In this document: one piece after another, positions 49,323-59,986 of the stretch
Position numbering within the stretch: the first letter of the stretch is position 1
Layout: each line of letters starts with the position of its first letter
NCBI GenBank assembly: GCA_026724425.1
Contig: JAIUCV010000118.1
Coordinates: 186,001-250,000 of the forward strand
Source of the DNA: Erythrophleum ivorense
Lineage: Eukaryota > Streptophyta > Magnoliopsida > Fabales > Fabaceae
DNA length: 64,000 nt
Direction of reading: 5' to 3'
Program-made: the position numbers and the translations under genes
The notes under the pieces: model-generated
Databases searched by the model: none
The model's input: only the letters and a program-made list of their open reading frames with translations
What the model was told of the DNA's origin: nothing

Positions 49323-50361
49323 AAAGTTTCAAGCTTTTGGAAGGTTGTATATGGCTTAAGGATGTGGCTATAAGGCTATGTAAAGGTTTATAGAGTTATG
49401 AAAAGCCTTATATGAGGTATCTTGGGTGTGTAAAAGTGACTTATGTTTTTATTTATATTAAAGGAGTTGTGAATGGTCGTGAGTAGGTGGTTAGTTGTGG
49501 GTGGGATTGGCCTTCAGTTCTAAAACAAAGTTAAGTAACCTAACGACTAGAGCCCTATAATTTGTAGTGGCTTGCCGGGATCAGTGGCAAGCTCCGAGTT
49601 GCTAGAGAGGCTTGCCTAGAGAGGTTATGAGAGGCCTAATTTCCCTAAGTGCCACACTTAGACCGTTCGAGGATGTCTTGCCCAATGCAGAAGTAAGTAG
49701 TGAGATAGCACAGTATGCGGTAAAGCTGTTACCGCACAGAGTGAAGGTTAAGAGAGTTCTTTACCTCTAGCTATGACACCCAGATATTATGATAATGTGA
49801 AGAGCCCAAAAAAGCAATTCCCTTAAGCCAAGGGTTTGAGTTATAAGTTACACTCCCTAAAGCCCCAACAGCCCAAAGGTGGTAGTTAGTTATGTATGTG
49901 TACAAGTAAAGCAAGAGGTGGAATCCTCTAGCTTTGATGACGGGCTGCAACCAGAGGTGGTGAGGCTTGGATCATATAGCTCAAGAAAAAGCTCCTAGTT
50001 ATAGCGGGGTGTATTATGACATGAAAGGCCTTGTTGGTCATATTTAGGCCAACCTAAGGAATGAGCTACTATGGGGTCAATTGATGCACAGAGTGCAGGG
50101 ACCCTTAGTAAGAGTAAAGAAAAAGAATAATAAATGGTTAGAAAAAAAAATCAGTAAGTAACATGTGATTAATGGACCTAGTAGTTGAAACTGAGACGGG
50201 AATTCTTAGATAATATCAAACACAAGAATAATAAGGTTGTTGAGACCCACCTATAAGGCGTTGACTCCAACCTAGAATGCTACTCTATGAAACACTAAAT
50301 GACAGAGATTTAGAAAAGAATAAGAATAGGTTAAGAAGTACTAAGTTCATTGTAAGTCCAC

Positions 50362-50752
50362 ATTCTCTCATGCATGGATGTGTGTTTAGCTTGTTTTAGA
50401 ATGTGTGCATATGTATTTTCAAGCTATGAAAAGTATGCTAGCATGCCTTTACATGTCATGATCCTTGATGCTATGTTATGTTTTAAATGAATCCATGATG
50501 TTTGTATGAGTTTGCTTAAGTGAGGAGAGGCCAAGAACTCTTCCCTTTGGTAAGGATGAACCAAGAACCCTTGAGCTTGGTTGAGACAAAGCAAGGAGTA
50601 TCCCAATAGCAAAGTGGGCTCCCAAGAGTATGGTCGAGTCCAAAGCTCTTAAAGAATGGGTGAGGAAAGTCCAAAACCCATGAGGAGAAGTGTGAGGCCA
50701 ATCCAAACACTTGGGAAACTCTTGAATGTCTTGTATGATTGATTCACATGCT
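50362..50752 (+). repeat. Family-1 LTR fragment inside internal region
   Basis: Matches 10236-10610 of the family-1 LTR, from TTCTCTCATGCATG through the degenerate repeats to TTCACATGCT. There is no LTR end and no target duplication. Internal sequence resumes with TTTAGTAATGACTAAATGAG. The clean ends without duplication suggest template switching or ectopic recombination, not insertion. Confidence 0.85.
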
Positions 50753-53064
50753 TTAGTAATGACTAAATGAGTAGACTGAGCATAGAAAAGTAAGCAGATA
50801 GGGGTCCAATAGTTAGTCCAATGAGCTCCCTAATACGAGAATAATGTAGGGTTAAGGCATATGAGTAATTAAAGCACCCAGTAGAGCATAAGTTTTCAAT
50901 AAGGCAGAATCTAGAGATTGAAGGCGCATGTCTTGGATTGGGTTAATGGAACCCTAAAATTAGTATACTGTGTTCCTGGGGATGAGACTAAGAGGTTCAA
51001 CAAAGAGAAAGCCTAGCTCCTATATAAAAGTAGAAACGAGTTGAGAAAAATAGTGAGTGCCTTAGTACCCTCAGAGAAGCTTGATAGAGCTAGAGACTGC
51101 CTAAGAAGGTGAGTCTTTGCATTATTAGAGAAAGAGTATAAGTCAAGAGTGCCATAGAATGTAATTCTTGGATTTCATGAAATAGAATTTTCCTACAAAG
51201 GAATGCCCTAGTTAAGAGCAAAGCAAGAGTAAGAGCGAAAAGTAAGACAGTGTTCAAGCTGAGGATGTAATAAATTGAGAAGGAAAATATGACAGTGTTC
51301 AAGCTGAGGATGTAATAAATTGAGAATAGATATTGAGTTAATGTGCTTGAATATTTAAGAAAGCACACTTGTCCTTGGCATAGATGCCCTTCTAGCATGA
51401 TACTTCCTGAAGTAAAAACAGTCGGGCAATGTAGAGAAATCTCAGGATGTAGTCTGGAAGAATCCTACTTTCCCAAGAACTCTGCGAGATTAGGGCAAAT
51501 AGAAAGAAGAAAAAGAGGGATACTTTAGATTATTGGGAAACTTGCAATATATAGGTGATAGTGGCTTTGAGCTCAATTATGAGGTGCCCGTGTATTAGTG
51601 TTTGATGTTATGGTTTGCTCGCAACAATGGTTACATGATATTAGGCTTGATCAACCTAATAGTAATGTGACTTAAGTGCGTAGCAAATAACGACATTAAT
51701 CACCAAAGTTTCCCGATAATCGGAGGGTATCCTAGTTAGTTGATTAATAAGATAAGTCAGAAGAGAAAGGTAAAGGGATTCCAATAATATCAGAATGATG
51801 AGAAAAGCATACAGAAAGGAATCCTTAGTAAAGAATGTTCAGATCCAAATAGCATGAGTTCAGTACATATGATTTAAGTCCCTTATAGTACATGTAAACA
51901 AAATGAATAGGGACCAATGCATAGCCTCTCTCCAGCTAGACATGTTAACCACACTCAGAGTGTGAGATGCCTTTGTACTAAAGCACTTAAAAGTAAAACA
52001 TAGGCATAGTTAATAACTGTAGGATATGAGAGGAAAAAGATAGACGAGTACAGTTAGAGTAAGAAAAGAAAGCCCAAGTAAAGAGAGGCTAAAGTGGGAA
52101 TCTGAGGATCCTATAAGAGGTAATGAGTGAAAAATTTAAAATGCTCCCTAGTATTAGTATGACAGAATCCTGGAGAATCAGATCACATAGAAACCACTTC
52201 ACACGAAGAGCATGATGCACCTCTGAGTTTAGCCTCAGCTACTGGGGGCAATAGTCATTAGACTTGGTGAGCATGTATTTTACTATCAAATACAGTGATC
52301 TTAGGCTTTAACGTCTCCTAGAGATGGATTGTAGTAGATCCTAGCATAGCATAGTGGATTATAGTAGACCCTAGCAGGGCTCTAAGAGGTCACAGTAGAC
52401 CTAGGGGTCGCAATAGATCCCACAGAGTTACAAAGAGTCCTAGCCACAGCATGATAGTTCTTTGGTAGAGATGACAGCCTGAGATAGTTTTACAGAGTAC
52501 TTAGTCTCAAAGACTAGTACAATTTCAGCTAGCTTTTGTCTCAGAGACTAGAGACCTCCTGAGTCTGGTAGAATATTGCTACAGAGATATGATGGCTTTA
52601 CTCAGATAGTTAGACCACTGACTAAATCTCTCTAGACATGAGCACAATGTATGGGATGAGGAAAGTAAGAAATAAGCTTTCCAGAGTTAGAGCCAGATAA
52701 ACTACTACCCAGTAGATATTAGCCCTGACCGAGGGATAGAGAGATCCCTATATGCTAAAGTATATATTCAGAAAGGGGTCAGGTCTAGTTGTAAATAAGG
52801 AAAGTGGTACAATATATCTCCATTAATCGAGACTATGAGTATAGTTAGTATCCCACAAGAATTCAGCAATAGTCGGTGGTAGTTACTCTTTGATGTTAGT
52901 ACAAGATAGAGTAAGAGCATGACGATTAGCCATAAAGCCAAAGAGTTATATAAGCCCTCTTGAGTGAATAAAGAGAGTAAAACATAAGTTTAGACCTAAA
53001 TAGATAAAGGTAAGAAAAGACCAGTTAGCAAGGATATAAGAAATGTCAGATGAGAATGTACCCC

Positions 53065-53102
53065 AAATTTCGAGGACGAAATTTATTTAAGGAGGGGAGA
53101 AA
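53065..53102 (+). other. Tekay-type 3' signature and polypurine tract
   Basis: AAATTTCGAGGACGAAATTT is a perfect 8-bp inverted repeat with an AGGA loop (53065-53084). AAGGAGGGGAGAAA (53089-53102) follows and touches the LTR. Confidence 0.9.
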
Positions 53103-55915
53103 TGTAATATCCGATTTTCTGAAAATCCAATAAAACGTAAGGAAACGCGAGAAACGTAGCATATGGTTTCTCCGTCAACGTACGAAATTTACTGGATACA
53201 AAAGGAAGTCCCCCAAATAGAATAAATTGAGGTCTAATAAAATTAGAATAATATTCTAAACTGCAAATAATGAAAAGTCAAGGCCAGAGGTGCCTTAAAA
53301 TTGGGGCTAAAATAGATGAAAAAAAAGAGATATGAAAAAGGTCCCAAAGAGCCTCCAAAAAGTCAAGTATGAAGGAGTCAAGGACTAAAATGCAAAGAAA
53401 AGTTATATGTTGAGCAAAATGTATAAATTACCCTAAAGTTTAGAGAACCCTAGTTTCACCCTCTATTCGTGGCTTTAAGCACGAACATCAAAAAATCAGG
53501 CAAGAATCTCAGAAATCCATGACCCACGGTTGAACTCAGTTTGATGAGACGGGTCCAATGATGCCAAGTTGTCCGGATGGCCAAGCGGGATCCGGTCTGG
53601 GATCTGGTTATCCCGATCAGTACCCATGAGAAAAATAGAAAAAGAAAGTTGTAACAACTATAAAAATAAAAATAGCTAAAGGGCTAAGAAACCCTGAAGG
53701 AGTTTCAGGGATAGAATTGCAGTAAATGAAAAGTTTATAGCACAATCATAATACATAATGATAAAAATTATACCTATAGACCTGGGTGTCCGATTGACAC
53801 CGAAATTTATGAGGATTAAGGTTAAGGGCCCCTAACCCATGTTTGAAGCTTAATATGGCAAAAAGTAGAGGAAATAATGTTCATAAATTTTAAAAAGTCT
53901 AAAGGTAGGTATTATACCGTAAAGCCTTAATCGACCCAGATACCGATTGTTAGACTGCTGTAAGGCCCAATAGCTGATTCCAAAGGCCCAAAAGGGAAAA
54001 GAAGATATAATTAGAGTTTTAAAGAAGGTGAAACCCGAATATAAAATTAAAATGAAAAAGAAAGGAGAAAATGATTTTAGTTATTTTAAAGAATTAACCA
54101 TGGTTAAGTTAGAAACTAACTATGGTTGAGTTAAAAGTCGACCATGGTTGAGTTAAGAAATTAACCATGGTTACTATCCATAACTTAAGGGCTAAGGCAA
54201 GGCTTCCAAGTGTATGCCCAAGAATTTTTGGAAGAAGATATTTAGTTATGAAATTAGAAAATCAAAAGGAGAAAAGGAATGGAAGGTTAAGATTTGATCT
54301 TGAAAAGGTTGATCCAAGGGTCTAAATTTAGTATGACCATTTAACTTCATTAGATTCATCTTCTTCACCTCCATTCCACCATTTCCACACCACACACAAG
54401 GAAGAAAGAAAGAAAAACGTGAAGAGAGAGAAAGAGGGAGAAAAAGTGGAAGATGAAGTGAAACCAAGCAAAACTACCACCATTCTTCACCAAATTTCTT
54501 CATCTTCTCCATTCTCCAACCTTTTCCTCCAAAGGGAAGCTGCATATTCATCTTTTGTTCAAGGTGAAATGTTGCTCTAAGTGGGAAGAGAAAGGATTTT
54601 AGTGTGAGAAAAACAAAGGAAGCAAGGTTTAAGCTTAAAGAGTAAGTTTTCTCCATCTTATACTTGTAAATCACATGCTTTAAGCTAGTTTTGTTAAACC
54701 CTAGCTATGAGTTATTTTTGGACAGCATATGAATCATTAGAAATGGAGTTTATATGCTGAATATGAAGGCCTTGAAATGAAGTTTATATGTTGAACATGA
54801 AGGCCATATGAGCTTAGTTATTGTTGTTATGTGCTGAAACTTTGGAAAACACAATGATTGTAATTTTTAAGAAAATAGAAAGCATGGGGAGATGCTGTCT
54901 GAATTTCGCCAAAATTTTTATTGTGTTTTCTTAATGTCTTAAAGTGATGTATACCAAATATTAAGTCCTAAAAAATAAAGGAAAAGGCTATGGAAGTTTT
55001 AGAACCAAAGAAACACACTTTAAGCCTAAAACAGAGCTAGATTTTGTGATGACCAAAACTTGATGTTGGGGCTGGAATTTGATGATTTTATCCATTCCAA
55101 TGGATTCAAAAGGGTGTTTTTAGTTAGGAATACCTATGGGAAAGCCCCCAAAGCTCATGGGATAAAATTCCTAAATTTTGGCTAAGAAATGCATACTATT
55201 CGGCCATAGTGAATGGGAAGGGAAGGAGTTTGATTTTTCCAATTCCAATGGTCCCATTAAGTTTAAAAGGGGTCATCCTATTTTAGAAGCTAAGGTTTAT
55301 GTGTTGATTATAATGAATTATCATTATGATTATAGGGTTTGATGTTGTTTTGGGAACTCCAAAAGCAAGTAAACTAAGTCCCAAGGATTGAGGAGCAAAG
55401 TTTGTTAAGATAGTAGTTTTCCTCTCTCTTTCTTTAAGCTTGTATGTTTGTATAATGATGAGTGTTATACTATATCAAGTTGTCATTTATGCTATAAGAT
55501 GATACATGTATGCTTAGATTGTTCTTGGCCTTGTATGAAATTCCTTGTATTGCTATGCGATATGTGGCATCTTGATTGGCATCATGTTATGTACATACAT
55601 GCTTGCTTGTGAATGAGATTGGTTTACTACTACTGAGATTTCATAATCTCACCCTAAATATAACCTATGCTAGGTCTGAGTTCAAGCAAAGAAATAGCAA
55701 AGAATATGGAGATATAAATCGAGGACCTTACTTTTATGCACCACATTTTGTTATGTAATTAAATATTTTAGATTACTGCATGCATGAGTTACGTTATGAT
55801 ACTGTAAGGTACTTAGGTATGAAATGGAAAGCCATGTATATACCTAACCCTAAAGTAAAAAGAGTATGACTAGCGTGAATAAGATGAAACATTGCCTGTA
55901 CTTATATAAAGGCAA

Positions 55916-55955
<40 letters not shown>

Positions 55956-56281
55956 TGACCAATGAGGGGTAAAACTGTGTAATTTGTTGTAGAGGCAACT
56001 TTATATGAATTTATATGCATGCTGCTAAGTAAGTATTTTTCCCGTGTAAAGGGCTTAGAGAGCTTGAAATAGAGCCCTGAATTAACCTCATACTATTTTT
56101 CTATAATTAAGTATGTATTTTCAAAGTTGGATAAGAATTTGAAAATGATCAAATAAATAGTGAAATTGTATGAGGAAGTTTTAAAATGAAAAATTTTTAT
56201 CAATTCAGGTTTCCGTTGACTTCTCTCAATAATATATGAGGTAATTGTAGTAGGAAAAGGGTTATAAAATAAGGTATTACA
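53103..56281 (+). repeat. 3' LTR, family 2
   Basis: TGTAATATCC...GTATTACA. Palindrome 54094-54107 is perfect (14 bp). GTAAGT donor-like site 54642-54647. Hairpin TGAGATTTCATAATCTCA at 55634-55651 and acceptor-like CTAG/GTCTG at 55672-55673 predict a 1032-nt intron. A (TAA)12 run lies at 55918-55953. Confidence 0.92.
55918..55953 (+). repeat. (TAA)12 microsatellite
   Basis: Twelve TAA units; the partner LTR has six at 48961-48978 and the solo family-2 LTR has none at the equivalent place near 27955-27970. Length change since insertion is therefore visible. Confidence 0.95.
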
Positions 56282-57401
56282 CTTAGGATCTCATACATAC
56301 TCTTACATAGTCTATACTATCCTTAAAAAGCTTCAAGAATGGCTAGGTGCAACAAAATCCCTAGAATTTACAACTTGAATTCTAAAGCTTTTCTTTTAAA
56401 TTTAATTACAAATTCTTATTCCTCATGCTTGAAAACCCTTGTCTTTACCTTGTTTTAGCTTGAATTCATTCCCTATTGAGTGGGCCTAGGGTTGGCCGAA
56501 ACTACCATAAGAAGAGCAAGCAAGAGGAAGCACAAAAAGCCATGGTTCTTAACTTATTTCAAAACTTTTTCAGTGATCTTTCAAGTGCTTCTAGCTTCTC
56601 CTTCCAATTCTAACTTTCTCCTACTGAACTGGCCATAAATCAGTCCCAAATTAGTCACCAAAACCATGGGAGAAAAGAGGAGAAAAATAGGAAAAAGATT
56701 AGTGAAAGATAAGACATGAAAATCTATGAAATTCTTACATTTTTTACTATGTTTTCTCCCTCCTTTTCTCTTCCTTTGATGTGACTCCTCAAGCTAGTCT
56801 CCCTTATGTTTTGGAGTAGAATTAGGTCAGTTAAGAGAGAAGGAGGAGGTGGGTCGTGTAAAAAAGACACAAGAGGGCTCATTTAAGACTTTTTTCAAAA
56901 TTCTCTTTTCTTGGTTTTTTCCATTTAGGCTCATTTCAACTCCTTTTTGAGAATTGTCTCTTTCATTATAAAATTTAGGTCTTCTAATTCATAAAATGCC
57001 TTTAGTTTCACCCAAATTAGGTTTAAAACCTTCTCAAACAAATCGATTAAAGTTTTGGTCAACCAACATTCTAAATGCAAACTGAAGATGTTTTAACCAT
57101 TCTAGGGATTCCTATAGTTTTTAGGGCCTCTGAGAACCCTAAGAAACTCATTTTTCCCATTTAAAGATCCCTACATTGAGATTTCTAAAAAGCACTCAAA
57201 ATTACAAAAATGCCACTGCTTTTTTGTTCAATTTGATTTAGCTATTTTGGCTCTAGGTTTTGAACATCTTAAGCTTCGTATTCTCATTTTTAAGAGTCTA
57301 GATTATGGCTCTTATTTTATTTGGTCTCAAATCATTCAATTAAAGGGACTTCCTTTTGTAACTAGTTCATTTAAGATGTTTTTAGAAAAATCAGTATTAC
57401 A

Positions 57402-57793
57402 CATCCAATTCTTCATCAAATAAGGGTGGACGGTTCTCCCTAAATTGATTTAACAACTGTTGATTTGTCAGCTGGGTCTATACTTGATCTTGAGGGGATA
57501 CAGGAGGGTTCTCAGGAATATTTGCTCAATGTTGTGGTCCTGGGGCATTTGCTCTTTCATCATTCATTTTAGCTAGGACATTTTGTAGCTGCATAATCAT
57601 TTCATGTTGCTACTGCATGGTTTGCCTTTATTACTCTATCATAGCCTGTTCCTAATCCTGGTAATTCATAATATTCCATATGTTAGCTACCATTGAATTT
57701 TTAAGCCCTACCCAAGCAGGTCTTTCCCTCATGGTATTCACCATGTTATTTGAAAAGAACCACAATCTCAACAAATATATATAAGTTTTCATA
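57402..57793 (-). pseudogene. gag: Gypsy gag, N-terminal half (split gene, part 1)
   Basis: From ATG at 57793 the minus strand reads MVNTMRERPAWVGLKNSMVA, then a Gln/Met-rich stretch with several stops, then LLNQFRENRPPLFDEELD at the insertion point. The motif RPPLFD matches the PPxFDG start of Gypsy capsid. Stops are TAG, TAA, TAA, TAG, TGA, TAG, mostly at sites where Gln is likely. The gene resumes in frame at 40122. The start codon is about 100 bp inside the primer-binding site, as expected for a short leader. Confidence 0.85.
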
Positions 57794-57892
57794 GCACAAT
57801 TAATAATTCAACCATTCCTGATAAATCACTTACACATATACAAACAATTCAAGCACTCCCTAATCCAACATAAAGCTAAGTTTCCTAAACCA

Positions 57893-57906
57893 TGGCTTTG
57901 ATACCA
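57893..57906 (-). other. Primer-binding site of the old Gypsy element
   Basis: Minus-strand TGGTATCAAAGCCA, one mismatch to the complement of initiator tRNA-Met over 14 nt. It lies between the LTR end (57911) and gag, fixing the element's orientation as reverse. Confidence 0.9.
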
Positions 57907-57910
57907 AAAA

Positions 57911-58101
57911 TGTCATACCATCATACATTTCCTACATATATATATCACATTATATTTATTCTTTGGTGGAAAATTATAGTACTCACACTTTTAGCAGTAA
58001 AAATAATTGTTACTAAAAGCCTCAAATGACACAATAATGCATAAACATGAATTTTTACCATTTCATTATGAAAATTCATTCATGACCAATTTGTTACAAT
58101 C
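57911..58101 (-). repeat. Truncated 5' LTR of the old Gypsy element
   Basis: On the minus strand the LTR ends ...GGTATGACA at 57911. Only 191 bp are left before the insertion of the next LTR at 58102. The rest of the LTR, if still present, lies beyond the right edge of the window. No related LTR is seen elsewhere here. Confidence 0.7.
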
Positions 58102-59986
58102 TGTAATATTTAGTTCTTTGAAAATGAGAGAAAACGTGAGAAACGTAATATATGGTTTCTCTGTAAACCTTGAAATTCACCGGATACAAAAGGAAGTCCC
58201 CTAGATAAAGTGATTTGAGGTCCAATAAAATTAGAATAATATTCTAGATCTCAAATAATAGTGATTCAAGGTCAGAGGTGCTTTGAAATCGGAGCCAGAA
58301 TAACTAGATATATTTTTAAGAAAAGGCAACGAAACGTAATAGCATTTTCGTAATTTCAAGAAATTTTTAGAATTCTCACAAGAGGGATTTTTAAATGTTG
58401 AATTTGAGTTCTCCAAGGTCCTCAAAGGCCCTGAAAACTATAGAAAGCCCTGGGACAGTTAAAGCCCTTCTGGTAGAGTTTTCTAACGGTGGTGAGCTCG
58501 AACTTTAACTGATTCATTTGGGAAGGTTTTAGCTCCAAATTGAGTGATTCCAAAGGCATTTTATAAGATTGAGGATCTAAATTTAATGATGGAAAAGATA
58601 GTTCTAAAAAAGGAGCTAAAACAAATTAGAAACAAAAAATGCCAAGAACGAAAAGCAAAATTGGAATCTTCAAGAAAGTATAAGCTTCTTGAACACTCTT
58701 TAAGTTTCTTGTTTCTTCTCCCCATTAGTTGCACGACTTATTCTACCCAAAAAACTAGAGAAAGACCAACTCTCTTAGGGGCACCAAGGAGGAGAGAAAG
58801 GAAGGAGAAAAATGAAGAAAAAGGTAAGGAATTTCATGGATTTTCATGCTCATTCTTCTTCCAAACTTGTTCCTCTCCTTTGAAGCTTTCTTTCCATGGT
58901 TCTAATGAAGTTTTGGTGCTATTTTAGGGGTAAAATAGAGAGAGGAATTTCGTGTTTGAGGAAAGGCAACCAACCAAGTGAAGAACAAGCAAGAAAAAAG
59001 CAAGGAAATAAGGTAAAATCTTACTTTTATGGTAGCTTCTTCCTCCCCCTTTCTTGTAGGTTCGTCCACCTTAGGGAACTCTAAGAGGGCTTGGATTTGG
59101 GCAGAAGTGAGGGTGAATCCTAGGAAATTAGGTGTGGAGAATGAGAAAATGCAAAGAAAATTAACAAAGAACCATTAGTTTTCAAGATAACAAGGTTAGG
59201 GTTTCAAGTGCTCCACCAAAAATCTAATTTGATGCAATTGTTCCTAGGCCTAAATGAGTACTTGGATGAGCTCTTGAGATCCCTAGAAGGCTCCTCATAT
59301 GCATCTTCTATTAAAAAAATAAAGCAAACTCACTTGGTGTCTCCTTGGTCCATAGCCACACCCTAGAGAGGTTGGAACACCAAGGGGTAGTTTTAATTTG
59401 TTCCAAGCTTATTTTTGAGTCATATATGATGGAAAGGGATGCGAGGAAGCCTTGGAAAAATTTTAAAAGCCATGGATAGTGAGATGATATCATAGGTTCC
59501 ATATTATGACTTAAAGAAGAAACACCTAGCTAGACTCTTTGATTTGATTGTGTAATGACTCCAAGAGGTTTAAATGGAGTCAAGAATCATAAATGAATGG
59601 AGAGAATGAAGCCAAGATGATATTTTCTTAAAGTTGCTTCATTAAGTGCATTGTGAAACTATAAAAGAGCCATATGAGTTACCTAGCTTTTCTAGTAAAT
59701 GTATGGCTTTAGAATTTGATTCAAGAGTGTAATTGGCTTCCATATGATGTGTCTAGGCCAAGAGAAACAAGCCTTACATCATTGTAAGTGTGTGGCCAAG
59801 AGAGGGAGCATAATTCGAAAGTGTGTATGTGTGATTTAAGCCATGAAAAGTGTTCTAACATGATTTCATATGCCATGGTACTATGATGATATTTTATGCA
59901 TTCAAATAATGTTTTATATGCTTACCTTAGTTTGCTTGAGTGTGTAGAAGTCAAGAACCCTCTAGCCATGGTGAGGTTAAGCTAAG

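Larger units (their letters stand above)
49307..53102 (+). other. Non-coding internal region with an LTR patch
   Basis: Stop-dense and colinear with 12167-16759. Landmarks: GGATCAGTGGCAAGC, GCCTTGTTGGTCATATT, TGATGTTATGGTTTGCTCGC and the GTAGATCC block near 52325-52435. About 300 bp equivalent to 13500-13790 are replaced by a family-1 LTR piece at 50362-50752. Ends with AAATTTCGAGGACGAAATTT (53065-53084) and AAGGAGGGGAGAAA (53089-53102). Confidence 0.85.
46181..56281 (+). mobile_element. Complete non-coding LTR retrotransposon, family-2 LTRs
   Basis: 10.1 kb, LTRs 46181-49306 (3126 bp) and 53103-56281 (3179 bp), perfect target duplication CTTAG at 46176-46180 and 56282-56286. Primer-binding site and polypurine tract are present. 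The internal region (49307-53102, 3796 bp) has no gag or pol but is colinear with the internal region of the family-1 LARD at 8508-20452. The 5' LTR terminus has mutated from TTACA to TTATA. It sits inside a reverse solo LTR. Confidence 0.94.
40123..57401 (-). mobile_element. Solo LTR, family 1, interrupted twice
   Basis: Minus-strand LTR with pieces 40123-42286, 46006-46180 and 56287-57401, about 3.45 kb in total, ends TGTAATACTG and GTATTACA read on the minus strand. Flanked by CATCT (40118-40122) and CATCC (57402-57406), a 4/5 target duplication inside the gag gene. Interrupted by a solo LTR at 42287-46000 and a full element at 46181-56281. A weakened hairpin (GGTTCTAAGAATCCCA) is near 41354-41369. 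Confidence 0.88.

Noticed and set aside
58544..58927. 127-codon Lys/Glu-rich frame
   Set aside because: It spans the purine-rich leader and donor-like site of a family-1 LTR. GA-rich DNA gives such frames by chance.
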